64,000 nt of DNA. Source: VBDM01 sp035651815 (GTDB lineage Bacteria > Pseudomonadota > Gammaproteobacteria > Burkholderiales > SG8-39). The stretch spans positions 1 to 64,000 of the forward strand of contig DASRFB010000027.1 in the NCBI GenBank assembly GCA_035651815.1, in the 5' to 3' direction. Positions 34,334-42,548 of this stretch are shown in pieces. The notes below the pieces were generated by a model. The model ran no database searches. It saw only the letters and a list, made by a program, of their open reading frames with translations, and was not told the DNA's origin. Every line of letters starts with the position of its first letter. Positions within the stretch are counted from its first letter, which is position 1. The translations under genes were made by a program, and so were the position numbers.

Positions 34334-35287
34334 CTAGGCCGCCCTGCGCGCACCGCCGCGCTGGAGAAGGCCCGCGGCGACGAGCGCCGCGCGCACGCGC
34401 TCGCGCTCGGCATCGGAAAGGCGCACGAGCGGCGGCCGCACGACCGCGCGCGGCAGCTTCCCGAGCATGACGAGCGCTTCCTTCATCCGGTTGTGCATGT
34501 CGACCCAGGGCTCGGAGTAGAACACCTCGGCGGTGGGCCAGATGCGCTCGTTCAGCTCCCGCGCCGTCGCGAGGTCGTTCGCGCGCAGCGCGCGGAACAG
34601 CTTCGACTGGAGATCGGCGATCACCGAGCCGCTTCCCGAGAGCAGCCCGCTGCACCCGGTCGCGAGCGACATCATCAGCCACGAGCTGTGCGTCGTCAGC
34701 ACGTTCACCGGCCGCGCGAGCGACTGCAGCGTGCGTACCTGGCGCTCGTGCAGCTGCGGATTCGCGCACCAGTCCTTGATCGCGACCACGCCCGGCACGG
34801 CTTCCGCGAGCGCGACCAGCGTCGGGAGCGGATAGCCCTGTCCCCCGGCCAGAGGGTACTGGAACGCGATGATCGGCAGTCCCGACGCGTCGGCGACGCG
34901 GCGGAAGTGCTCGATCACCATCTCGGGACGCTGCCCCAGCGTGAACGGCCCCGGCGGGAAGACGAGCAGCGCCCGAGCGCCGCCGTCCGCGGCCATGCGC
35001 GCGATGCGCGCCGCCTCGAGCGAGCCCTCGGCGTAGACGCCGTTCACGATCGGCAGCTTCGCGCCGATCTCGTCCGTCGCGATCGCGAGCACGCGCTTCT
35101 GCTCGTCGAACGTGCACGAGGCGACCTCGGTCGAGTGCGCGTTGATCGTGATCGCGGACAGCCCGTCGACCGACGCGACGTCGGCGAGGTGCGAGCGGAA
35201 CGACGCCTCGTCGATCGAGAGGTCGTCGTGGAAAGGCAGCAGGACGGCGGGGATGACGCCCTGGGGAACGTAGCGGGACGGCGCCAT
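34334..35287 (-). CDS. DapA/dihydrodipicolinate synthase family aldolase or lyase
   Basis: 317 residues forming a TIM barrel. It starts GVIPAVLLPFHDDLSIDEASF and shows SAITINAHSTEVASC in place of the TTGE loop, PIVNGVYAEGSLEAARIA, IIAFQYPL with the Tyr, and GVVAIKDW with the Schiff-base Lys. Family members cleave or form C-C bonds with pyruvate or related keto acids. The altered loop argues against true DapA. AATAGGAGG precedes ATG 35287. It is one of a group of small-molecule genes with a VOC protein and hyuAB. Confidence 0.85.
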   Translation of the reverse strand: MAPSRYVPQGVIPAVLLPFHDDLSIDEASFRSHLADVASVDGLSAITINAHSTEVASCTFDEQKRVLAIATDEIGAKLPIVNGVYAEGSLEAARIARMAADGGARALLVFPPGPFTLGQRPEMVIEHFRRVADASGLPIIAFQYPLAGGQGYPLPTLVALAEAVPGVVAIKDWCANPQLHERQVRTLQSLARPVNVLTTHSSWLMMSLATGCSGLLSGSGSVIADLQSKLFRALRANDLATARELNERIWPTAEVFYSEPWVDMHNRMKEALVMLGKLPRAVVRPPLVRLSDAERERVRAALVAAGLLQRGGARRAA

Positions 35288-35295
35288 GAGGCCTC

Positions 35296-35718
35296 CTATT
35301 TCGCGAACAGCTGCCCGAGATCGGCGAACGCCTTGAACTCGAGCGCGTTGCCCGAGGGGTCGAGGAAGAACATCGTCGCCTGCTCCCCGACCTGTCCCTG
35401 GAAGCGCACGTGCGGCTCGATGACGAATCTCGTGCCGGCGCCTTTCAGCTTCTCGGCGAGCCGCTCCCACTCGGGCATCGGCAGCACGACGCCGAAGTGG
35501 CGCACCGGAACCGCGTCGCCGTCGACGTCGTTGCGCGAGACCTCGACGCACTGCTCGGGCGCGAGGTGCGCGACCACCTGGTGGCCGTAGAGGTCGAAGT
35601 CGACCCAGTCGTCGCTCGAGCGGCCCTCGGGACAGCCGAGAAGCCCGCCGTAGAAGCGGCGCGCCTCGGCGAGATCGCGCACGGGAAAGGCGAGGTGAAA
35701 GGGATGGCTGACGGGCAT
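35296..35718 (-). CDS. VOC (glyoxalase/dioxygenase fold) family protein
   Basis: 140 residues. It starts HPFHLAFPVRDLAEARRFYG, with a possible metal His, and ends MFFLDPSGNALEFKAFAD, with the usual C-terminal Glu of the VOC metal site. RHFGVVLPMPEWERLAEKL forms the second repeat. Members isomerise, cleave or bind small organic molecules. It lies 8 bases upstream of the DapA-like gene, suggesting one transcript. The substrate is unknown. Confidence 0.85.
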   Translation of the reverse strand: MPVSHPFHLAFPVRDLAEARRFYGGLLGCPEGRSSDDWVDFDLYGHQVVAHLAPEQCVEVSRNDVDGDAVPVRHFGVVLPMPEWERLAEKLKGAGTRFVIEPHVRFQGQVGEQATMFFLDPSGNALEFKAFADLGQLFAK

Positions 35719-35744
35719 GCCGGTACTTTACCGCAGAGTCGGCG

Positions 35745-36554
35745 CTACTTCACCACGGCGGACGCAATGACCGCCGGCATGGCGAGATCGATCCCGCCCG
35801 CGCCCGCGTGCGCGGCTGCGCCGCTCTCGATCGCCGCGCGGACGCGCGCGAGCGCGGCCGGCGCCTGCGCGCGCAGCAGCGCTCCCGTGCGCGCGGTGCT
35901 CTCGAGCATCGCCTGGAACAGCGCCGCTGGCGACGCGAGCCGCCAGGTCTGGGAGAGCTCGGCGACATGCGGGCGCTCGAACCCCGCCGCCGTGAGCGCG
36001 CGCACGCACTCCGCCGGGTCGCTGAAGCGGAAAAACGGCGGCCCGGGCGGCAGGGGCACTGCGGGATCGCCGTGCGTCTTCACCGCGTCGAGCACGATCG
36101 CGAAAGCGACGGCGCGCTCGGGCGCGGCCCACACGGAGAACGCCACGCGCCCGCCGGGCGCGAGCACGCGGCGGGCCTCGGCTAGCGCGCGGTCGGGATC
36201 CGAGAAGTGCAGCAGGCCGTAGGCGACGACCACGGCGTCGAAGCTGCCGGCGCCGAACGGCAGCGCCTGCGCATCACCCTCGCGGTAGTCGACCCCGCGA
36301 TGCAGCCGCCGCGCTTGCGCGACCATCTCGGAGGAGAAATCGACGCCGGTCGCGCGCGCGCCGCGGCGTACGGCCGCGGCCGCCACGTATCCCGGACCGG
36401 AGGCGACGTCGAGAAGGCGCGTCCCGCGCGCGGCGGCCACGGCGTCGAGAAGCGACCCGATGCTCTGCGACGTCAGGGCCCCGAAATAGTCGTGATACGG
36501 CGCGGCGACCGACTGCCAGCGCGAGCGCTCGAACTCGGCGAAGGCGTCCGTCAT
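35745..36554 (-). CDS. Class I SAM-dependent methyltransferase (UbiE-like fold)
   Basis: 269 residues. The SAM site is RLLDVASGPGYVAAAAVRRG (motif I). GDAQALPFGAGSFDAVVVAYGLLHF (motif II region) and RRVLAPGGRVAFSVWA (motif III) follow. The C-terminal half is Ala-rich and probably forms a substrate lid. The ATG overlaps the stop of the Bug receptor by ATGA, an unusual pairing of a periplasmic receptor with a cytoplasmic methyltransferase. Acceptor unknown. Confidence 0.88.
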   Translation of the reverse strand: MTDAFAEFERSRWQSVAAPYHDYFGALTSQSIGSLLDAVAAARGTRLLDVASGPGYVAAAAVRRGARATGVDFSSEMVAQARRLHRGVDYREGDAQALPFGAGSFDAVVVAYGLLHFSDPDRALAEARRVLAPGGRVAFSVWAAPERAVAFAIVLDAVKTHGDPAVPLPPGPPFFRFSDPAECVRALTAAGFERPHVAELSQTWRLASPAALFQAMLESTARTGALLRAQAPAALARVRAAIESGAAAHAGAGGIDLAMPAVIASAVVK

Positions 36555-37498
36555 TCCACGCGCACGCCGAAGCGCCCGATGACCTTCGCCCACTTGTCGG
36601 ACTCGGCGCGGACGAACGCGAGGAACTCCTCGGGCGTGCCGCCGACGACGTCGAACCCCTGTCCCTCGAGCTTCGCGCGCACGCCGGCATCGGCGAGCGC
36701 CGCCACGGTCGCGCCGTGCAGCCGCGCGACGACCCCTTTCGCGGCGCCGGCGGGGACCAGCATCCCGACCCACGACTGCGATGCGAAGCCGGGCAGCGTC
36801 TCGGCGACGGTCGGCGTGTCCGGGAGCTGCGCGATGCGCCTCGCGCTGCCGATGGCGAGCGCCTTGATGCGGCCGGCTTTCACCTGCGGGATCGCCTGCG
36901 GCGCCGACACGAACATCACGTTCACCTGCCCGCCGACCAGGTCGACCATCATCGGTGCGCCGCCCTTGTACGGCACGTGCACCATGTCGAGGCCGGCGCG
37001 CTCGGAGAGCAGCAGCGCGTTGAGGTGGTTCGAGCTGCCCGCGCCGACGGTCGCGTACGTAACCCTCCCCGGATTGGCCTTGGCGTAGTCGACCAGCTGC
37101 GCCACGCTCGACGGCGCGAAGTCGAGCGCCGCGACCAGCGCCTGTGGCGAGGTGACGAGCAGGCTGACGTGCGCGAACGAGCGGAACGGGTCGTAGCCGG
37201 GATTCTTGTAGAGCAGGTGGTTCACCGCGTGCGTATCGAACACGAGCAGCACGGTATGGCCGTCGGGCGCCGCCTTCGCGGCCTCGGCCTCGCCGATCGC
37301 GCCGCCCGCGCCCGCACGGTTCTCGACCACGATCGGGTGCCCGAGTGCCTCGGCGAGCTTCGGCCCGACAACGCGCCCGACGCCGTCGACGGTGCCGCCC
37401 GCGGGCCAAGGGACGATCATCCGGATCGGCTTCGAGGGATACGACTGCGCGAAGACCGCGGAACAAAACAGCAATATCGCGACGGCTAGCGGGCGCAT
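36551..37498 (-). CDS. Bug/TctC family periplasmic solute receptor
   Basis: 315 residues. The signal peptide MRPLAVAILLFCSAVFAQ is followed by SYPSKPIRMIVPWPAGGTVD, the standard receptor start. VVENRAGAGGAIGEAE, KANPGRVTYATVGAGSSNHL and HVPYKGGAPMMVDLVGGQV also match. It heads the minus-strand catabolic series (methyltransferase, VOC, DapA-like, HExxH, hyuA, hyuB, MmgE/PrpD). It may bind the substrate of that pathway, though there is no linked permease. Confidence 0.94.
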   Translation of the reverse strand: MRPLAVAILLFCSAVFAQSYPSKPIRMIVPWPAGGTVDGVGRVVGPKLAEALGHPIVVENRAGAGGAIGEAEAAKAAPDGHTVLLVFDTHAVNHLLYKNPGYDPFRSFAHVSLLVTSPQALVAALDFAPSSVAQLVDYAKANPGRVTYATVGAGSSNHLNALLLSERAGLDMVHVPYKGGAPMMVDLVGGQVNVMFVSAPQAIPQVKAGRIKALAIGSARRIAQLPDTPTVAETLPGFASQSWVGMLVPAGAAKGVVARLHGATVAALADAGVRAKLEGQGFDVVGGTPEEFLAFVRAESDKWAKVIGRFGVRVE

Positions 37499-37557
37499 GG
37501 GAAGTCTCCGGCGTGAAAGGTTAGCATCGTTCCTTCGCCCGCAGCTTCGGAGACCCC

Positions 37558-38274
37558 ATGCGCTACGCCCTCTATTACTGGCCGTCGATCCCCGGCCGCG
37601 GCGAATTCGTCCGCCTCGCCCTCGAGGACGCGGGCGCCGACTACGTCGACGTCGCGAGGGCGCGCGGCGGCGTCCCCGCGATGCTGCGCTTCATGGCGCG
37701 GCGCTCGCTCGCGCACCCGCCCTTCGCCTGCCCGTTCCTGGTCGCGGGCAAGCTCGTGATCGGGCAGACGGCGAACATCCTGCTGTGGCTCGGCCCGCGC
37801 CTCGGCCTCGCGCCGCGCGACGACGGCGCGCGCTTGTGGATCCATCAGCTCCAGCTCACGATGGCGGATCTCCTGGTCGAGGCGCACGACGTGCACCACC
37901 CGCTCGGCGGCTGGCGCTACTACGAGGACCAGAGGCGCGAGTCGAAGGCGCGCGCCGCGGGCTTCCGCAAGGAGCGGCTGCCCGCGTTCCTCGACTACTT
38001 CGAGCGCGTGATCCGCTCGAACCCGGCGAAGAGCGGCTGGCTCGCCGGGCGGCGCGCGACCTACGCGGACCTGTCGCTCTTCCAGGTGGTCGCGGGCCTG
38101 CGCTACGCCTTCCCGCGCGCGATGGCGCGCGCCGAGCGCCGGCGCGGGCGCGTCGCCGAGCTGCACGAGCGCGCGGCGAAGCGCGCGCGCCTCGCCGCCT
38201 ACCTCGCTTCCGAGCGGCGGCTGCCTTTCAACACGATGGGGATCTTCCGGTATTACCCGGAGCTCGACGGCTGA
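37558..38274 (+). CDS. Glutathione S-transferase family protein
   Basis: 238 residues. The N-terminal thioredoxin-like domain starts YALYYWPSIPGRGEFVRLAL, the Y...GRGE pattern of sigma/alpha-like GSTs, and has FACPFLVAGKLVIGQTANI with the cis-Pro and Gln-Thr glutathione contacts. The helical C-terminal domain ends RRLPFNTMGIFRYYPELD. It should conjugate or bind glutathione derivatives. It is divergent from the Bug receptor with a 59-base gap. Confidence 0.9.
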   Translation: MRYALYYWPSIPGRGEFVRLALEDAGADYVDVARARGGVPAMLRFMARRSLAHPPFACPFLVAGKLVIGQTANILLWLGPRLGLAPRDDGARLWIHQLQLTMADLLVEAHDVHHPLGGWRYYEDQRRESKARAAGFRKERLPAFLDYFERVIRSNPAKSGWLAGRRATYADLSLFQVVAGLRYAFPRAMARAERRRGRVAELHERAAKRARLAAYLASERRLPFNTMGIFRYYPELDG

Positions 38275-38278
38275 CGCG

Positions 38279-38461
38279 TCAGGGGACGAGGGTCAGCGCG
38301 TTCGCCGCGGCCGCGAGCGCGAGCAGGCTGCCGTCGCCGATGTGCCCGAGCGCGTCGGCGATGTCCTTCGCGCACGCGGCGAACAGGATCGCGAGCGGCG
38401 CGCCGATCGCCGCCGCCACGGTCACCATCCAGTCGAGCTTCGTTCGCATCAAGTCGGTCAT
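38279..38461 (-). CDS. Small hypothetical membrane peptide
   Basis: 60 residues from ATG 38461 (a TTG at 38485 is also in frame). It starts MTDLMRTKLDWMVTVAAAIGAPLAILFAAC in two adjoining stretches, giving one transmembrane segment, then a short polar turn and a second Ala/Leu-rich stretch near the C terminus. The ribosome site is GGGGAA. Its stop is 4 bases from the convergent GST stop. No family is recognised; coding status is less certain than for its neighbours. Confidence 0.45.
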   Translation of the reverse strand: MTDLMRTKLDWMVTVAAAIGAPLAILFAACAKDIADALGHIGDGSLLALAAAANALTLVP

Positions 38462-38747
38462 GGGGTTCCCCGGGTTGCTTTTCAAGATCGTGCGTTGTGC
38501 GAGGCAGCAAGCGCCGTGCCAATGCCGCCGGTTGTCGCTTCGCCCTTGATCGGAAGCGGTTTTTCACCGGGCGCCGGCGCGCCGCCTGTCGCGCCCGGGC
38601 GACGGATGCCCCGGCAAGGGGCGTGCGCGAGCGCCCATGCACCCCTCCGAAGCGCTTGCTCCAGCCGGCTCAATGCGGCGCCCGACCGGACACGCGCCCG
38701 CCGCGCGTAGCCTCGGGCTGTTCTCCACTCGTCGCGAAGGACCAGCC

Positions 38748-39656
38748 GTGAAGACGCCACTCATCGCCGCCGTGCTTGCGGCCTGCACGCTCGCCGCCTG
38801 CGGCGGCGGCGGAGGAGGAGGAGGCGCGAGCGCCATGCGCGCGCCGAGCAGCGAGCAGGCGCCCGTCACGGGCTCGGGCACCGATCTCACCGCGATGTCG
38901 ACGCCGACCGCGCTCGCGGTCGGCTCGGTCGCGCGCATGGACACGAGCGCGGGCGCGTTCACGCCCGCGGTCACCTTCTCCAACGCGCCGACGGTGCGGA
39001 TCGCCATCCCGGCGCTCGGCGTCGACGACACCTTCACGCAGGCCGACGTGGTCTCGACCAACGTCATCGCGGGCGTGCAGATCCCCACGGCGCGCCGCTC
39101 CGACGCGCAGGGCGTGCGCACCCTCACCTACATCGTGCCGTCGAACGGCCCGTCGGGCCTGCGCTTCTCGAGCCTCGGAATCTGGGACCGCGCCGATCTC
39201 ACCACCGGCACGATCAACCAGCAGGCCGCGATCTCCTTCGGCACCCGCACCGCGGGCGGCGACATCCCGACGACGGGAACCGCGACCTACAGCGGCTTCC
39301 TGCTCGGCAACGCGACCGAGCTGGGCGGCAAGCAGTTCTCGATCAGCGCGCTCGCTTCGGCGACCGCCGACTTCGGCGCGCGCTCGGTCGCGCTCTCGAG
39401 CACGGGCTCGGGCAAGACCGACCGCGCGACCGGCATCCTGGTCTCCGACCCCGGCTACAACGTCACGGGCAGGCTCACGTACGCGGCCGGCGCGAACGCG
39501 CTCTCGGGCACGGCGAGCTCGACCAACGGCAAGACCGGCTCCGCGGCGGGCACCTTCTACGGCCCGCAGGCCGCCGAGCTCGGCGTGACCTTCTCGCTCG
39601 CGAACGGCGCGAGCGCGACCCCGTTCGTCGGCGGCGCGGCGCTCAAGCGCCAGTGA
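38748..39656 (+). CDS. TbpB-barrel-like surface lipoprotein, paralogue 1 (putative Slam cargo)
   Basis: 302 residues from GTG 38748, with AAGGA 6 bases upstream. The signal peptide ends TLAAC, so Cys18 is the lipidated residue, and eight Gly follow, the flexible anchor seen in surface lipoproteins. The C-terminal half resembles the barrel domain of transferrin-binding protein B: IPTTGTATYSGFLLGN, GKTGSAAGTFYGPQAAELGV and the final VGGAALKRQ. It is paralogous to the lipoprotein at 46374-47330. That second copy sits next to a Slam gene. I infer that this one uses the same exporter. The ligand is unknown. Confidence 0.82.
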   Translation: MKTPLIAAVLAACTLAACGGGGGGGGASAMRAPSSEQAPVTGSGTDLTAMSTPTALAVGSVARMDTSAGAFTPAVTFSNAPTVRIAIPALGVDDTFTQADVVSTNVIAGVQIPTARRSDAQGVRTLTYIVPSNGPSGLRFSSLGIWDRADLTTGTINQQAAISFGTRTAGGDIPTTGTATYSGFLLGNATELGGKQFSISALASATADFGARSVALSSTGSGKTDRATGILVSDPGYNVTGRLTYAAGANALSGTASSTNGKTGSAAGTFYGPQAAELGVTFSLANGASATPFVGGAALKRQ

Positions 39657-39657
39657 G

Positions 39658-42462
39658 CTAGAACGAGCGGCCCACCCGGATGTAGGCGACGGTGCGGCCG
39701 TTCTCGTCGACGCCGTGCGCGACGCCGGCGCGGAACTGCGCGCCGAAGAGATAGCCCGCGCGCGCCTCGGCCAGCAGCTCGACGCCGTAGCCGCGGCGAA
39801 AGCGCCGCTGCTCGAGCGCGTCCCAGGCCGCGCCCGCGTCGGCGAACACGTTCAGCGACACGCGGTTCACGCCGATCGGCGGCACCATGGTGGCGCGGTC
39901 GATGTCGGCGAGCGGCGTGCGCCACTCGAGCGTGCCGAGCCGCGCGCGGTGGCCGATGAGCCCCGGGTCGCCCGGGTCGTAGCCGCGCAGGGGAAAGCGC
40001 CGCTGGTTCAGGACCGGCAGCGAGTAGCCGTAGGTCTCCTCGGTGAAGACGCCGCCGAGCTCCGCGGGCTCGGCCTGCGGCTGCGCGTAGAACTCGTTCC
40101 AGCGGCCCGAGAGCACGGTCTTCCCGAGCGGGACGAAGACGCGCCAGTCGGCGCGGTAGGCGTTGCCGTCGAACTCGCCGCGCAGGCGGTTCGAGGTCTC
40201 GGCGAACAGGCGCAGCTGCTGCCCTTGCGTCGGGCCCTCGCCGTACCACTGCCAGCGCCGGCTGTCGTAGCCGGCGACGAGCGCGCCGACGCGCTCGTCG
40301 CGCGGGCGCGTGCTGGCCGAGTCGACGAAGTGCAGCACCTCGCGGTCGAGCGCCGCGCCCAGGCCCCAGTACAGGCTCCAGTCGAGCCGCACGTAGCGCC
40401 AGGTCGAGACCCATTGCGCGGTCTCGTCGATCTCGTACTCGCTGATCTTGCGGCGGAAGCTGTTCTCGTCGGAGCCCGGCTCGTTGGCCTTGACCGTCAT
40501 GCTGCGGTCGAGGAAGACGCCGTGCCGGCCGTCGTACACGTAGGCGGCGCTGCCGAGGAACTCGCGCTCGCTCGTCTCCCACAGCGGCGAGAGGCTGTAC
40601 TCGTGCAGGCCGAGCGCGTCGGCGCCGCTCGTGGTCGCGCCGAAGGCGACCATGCCGTCGGCGGCGACGAACTGCGGCAGCCACCAGCGCGGCGCCATCG
40701 AGGGCAGCGGCCAGTAGGTGCGGTCGGGCGTCGCGGCCGCGGGCGGCACCGGCGCCCCGGCGGCGGTGGCGGCTGCGACGGTCGCTTCCTTTCGTTCCAG
40801 CGGCGCCTGCGGCATCCGGCGCGCCCGCAGGATGTCGCCGTTCGCCTCGATGGTGGTGAGCAGCATCTCGCCGCCGACCGGCGCGCTGATGTCCTGCACG
40901 CCGTAAGGCGCCTGGGTCCAGCGCGAAAGGCGGCGCGACGAGCGCGAGTACGACCAGACGTTGTAGACCTTGCCGTAGTCGGCGACGAAGAAGACCTCGT
41001 CCTCGGAATCGCCGAAGCGCGGCGAGTGCTTGACCGCGGAGTCGGCGACGAGCTCGGTCGCGCGGCCGTCCCCGACCTCGAGCAGCGTCCAGCGCCCGCC
41101 GCGCCAGCTCGTCACGATCACGCTCGAGCCGCGCGCGGCGACGCCCGTGATCATCTCGCCCGGCGTCGCGCGGTAGAGCGTCGACTGCCCGGCGCCGTCG
41201 GCGCCCACGAGCACGACCTGCCCCTCGCCGCCCGCGATGCGCAGCGCGACGATGCGGCCGTCGGCGAGCGGCGCGGTGAAGCGCAGGCGCGCGCAGTGCG
41301 TCAGCCGCTCGAAGCCGCCGAAGACGCCCGTGCCGCCGCGCCAGAGATCGTAGTAGTAGTTGTAGTTGCCGCAGATCTCGGGCTGCGCGAGCAGCGGCCG
41401 GCCCGCGGCGTCGATCGACAGGCGCGTGCCGGGCTCGACCTCGCGCACGACGCGCGGCTCGCCGCCCGGGCGCTGCTCGACGAGCTTCGGGCGCGTGTAG
41501 CCGTCGTGGCGCACGTACCAGCGCGTGCCGTCGGGCGCGATCGCGGGGCTCGCGATCGAGAAGGCCTGGAGCAGCGCGTCGCCCACGTCGGGCGCGGGGC
41601 GCGGCGCGCGGAAGCGCGCGTCGAGCCAGTCCAGGTACTCGACCCAGAGCACGTCCATCGGCTTGCCCGTCGCCGGCAGCGGGTTGTTCTGCATCCGGAA
41701 CGGCAGCAGGTCGTCGCTGTAGTTGTCGACGTAGCGGAACACCGCGTCCGGGCCGTAGCGCTCGGCGAGGAACATGTAGAAGTAGCTGCCGTAGAGATAG
41801 TCGCGGTTGAGCGGGAAGCCGCGGCCGTCGGCGTGGATCTCGCGCAAGGGACGCAGCCCGCGGTCGACCTCGGCGCGCATCATGCCCTCGAAGAAGCTCT
41901 GCCCGAGCCGCCCGTAGCCGCCCGAGGCCTCGGACTCCGAGTACACCGCGAGCCCCTCCTTCACCCACGACGGACCCCAGAGGTTGGGCAGCGTGTTCGG
42001 CAGCGGCAGCGGTACGCGGCCGAAGACGTTTCGCAGCACGAGCGGGCCGCGGCGCGCCTTGTCCATGTGCACGATGTGCGTGAGCTCGTGCGAGATCACC
42101 ATCTCCATCCAGCCGCGGTTCTGCAGCAGCTCGCCCTCGTCGGGCGGCGAGAGGTAGATCGCGAACTCGTTGAACGGCAGCGGCGTCGACCAGCCGTTCG
42201 AGAAGTCGGCCGAATCGAGGATCAGAAGGTGCACGCGCGACTCGGGCCGCCACTGGAGCAACCCGGTGATGCGCGGGTAGACGCTCTCGGCGACCTGCGC
42301 GGCGACGTCGGCCTGCGCGCGGTTCCGGTCGGGGAAGTGCACCGAGAAGTGCTCGGTGTCGAAGGTCCTCCAGCGCAGGCCCGGGTCCACGAACTGCGCC
42401 CGCGCCGCGGGCGCCGCGAGCAGCAGAGCGAACGCCACGACGATGCGCGCGAAACGGGCCAT
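39658..42462 (-). CDS. Exported HExxH peptidase with beta-propeller region and C-terminal outer-membrane barrel
   Basis: 934 residues. A signal peptide (MARFARIVVAFALLLAAPAARA) is followed by a peptidase domain with HExxH at 125-129 (SHELTHIVHMD) and the third ligand Glu169 in WVKEGLAVY. The middle (about 310-560) has WD/TolB-like repeats such as TPGEMITGVAARGSSVIVTS and FGDSEDEVFFVADYGKVYNV. The end (about 640-934) is aromatic-rich and strand-like, with RRFPLRGYDPGD and a terminal GRSF, the Phe-ended barrel signature of BamA/surface-antigen proteins. It probably sits in the outer membrane. GGGGAGAGG precedes ATG 42462. The substrate is unknown. Confidence 0.85.
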   Translation of the reverse strand: MARFARIVVAFALLLAAPAARAQFVDPGLRWRTFDTEHFSVHFPDRNRAQADVAAQVAESVYPRITGLLQWRPESRVHLLILDSADFSNGWSTPLPFNEFAIYLSPPDEGELLQNRGWMEMVISHELTHIVHMDKARRGPLVLRNVFGRVPLPLPNTLPNLWGPSWVKEGLAVYSESEASGGYGRLGQSFFEGMMRAEVDRGLRPLREIHADGRGFPLNRDYLYGSYFYMFLAERYGPDAVFRYVDNYSDDLLPFRMQNNPLPATGKPMDVLWVEYLDWLDARFRAPRPAPDVGDALLQAFSIASPAIAPDGTRWYVRHDGYTRPKLVEQRPGGEPRVVREVEPGTRLSIDAAGRPLLAQPEICGNYNYYYDLWRGGTGVFGGFERLTHCARLRFTAPLADGRIVALRIAGGEGQVVLVGADGAGQSTLYRATPGEMITGVAARGSSVIVTSWRGGRWTLLEVGDGRATELVADSAVKHSPRFGDSEDEVFFVADYGKVYNVWSYSRSSRRLSRWTQAPYGVQDISAPVGGEMLLTTIEANGDILRARRMPQAPLERKEATVAAATAAGAPVPPAAATPDRTYWPLPSMAPRWWLPQFVAADGMVAFGATTSGADALGLHEYSLSPLWETSEREFLGSAAYVYDGRHGVFLDRSMTVKANEPGSDENSFRRKISEYEIDETAQWVSTWRYVRLDWSLYWGLGAALDREVLHFVDSASTRPRDERVGALVAGYDSRRWQWYGEGPTQGQQLRLFAETSNRLRGEFDGNAYRADWRVFVPLGKTVLSGRWNEFYAQPQAEPAELGGVFTEETYGYSLPVLNQRRFPLRGYDPGDPGLIGHRARLGTLEWRTPLADIDRATMVPPIGVNRVSLNVFADAGAAWDALEQRRFRRGYGVELLAEARAGYLFGAQFRAGVAHGVDENGRTVAYIRVGRSF

Positions 42463-42548
42463 GCCTCTCCCCGGCTTTCTTATAATGCCGGCACGATCAT
42501 AGACCATTGCCGTATATTTATGGCCGGTTCCGCAGAGGAGGCGCCCGG
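42463..42548. promoter_or_regulatory. Divergent promoter region with consensus TATAAT
   Basis: The 86 bases between the divergent peptidase and cytochrome genes are AT-rich for this genome. TATAAT at 42481-42486 (plus) is a perfect -10, and TATATT at 42513-42518 is a second candidate. The complement of the first gives TATAAG, suited to the peptidase gene. No good -35 is seen, so activation may be needed. GAGGAGG before ATG 42549 is the cytochrome ribosome site. Confidence 0.45.

Noticed and set aside
34334..35287. Calling the aldolase-family gene dapA
   Set aside because: The TTGE-type substrate loop is replaced, and the context is catabolic (VOC, hyuAB, receptor).
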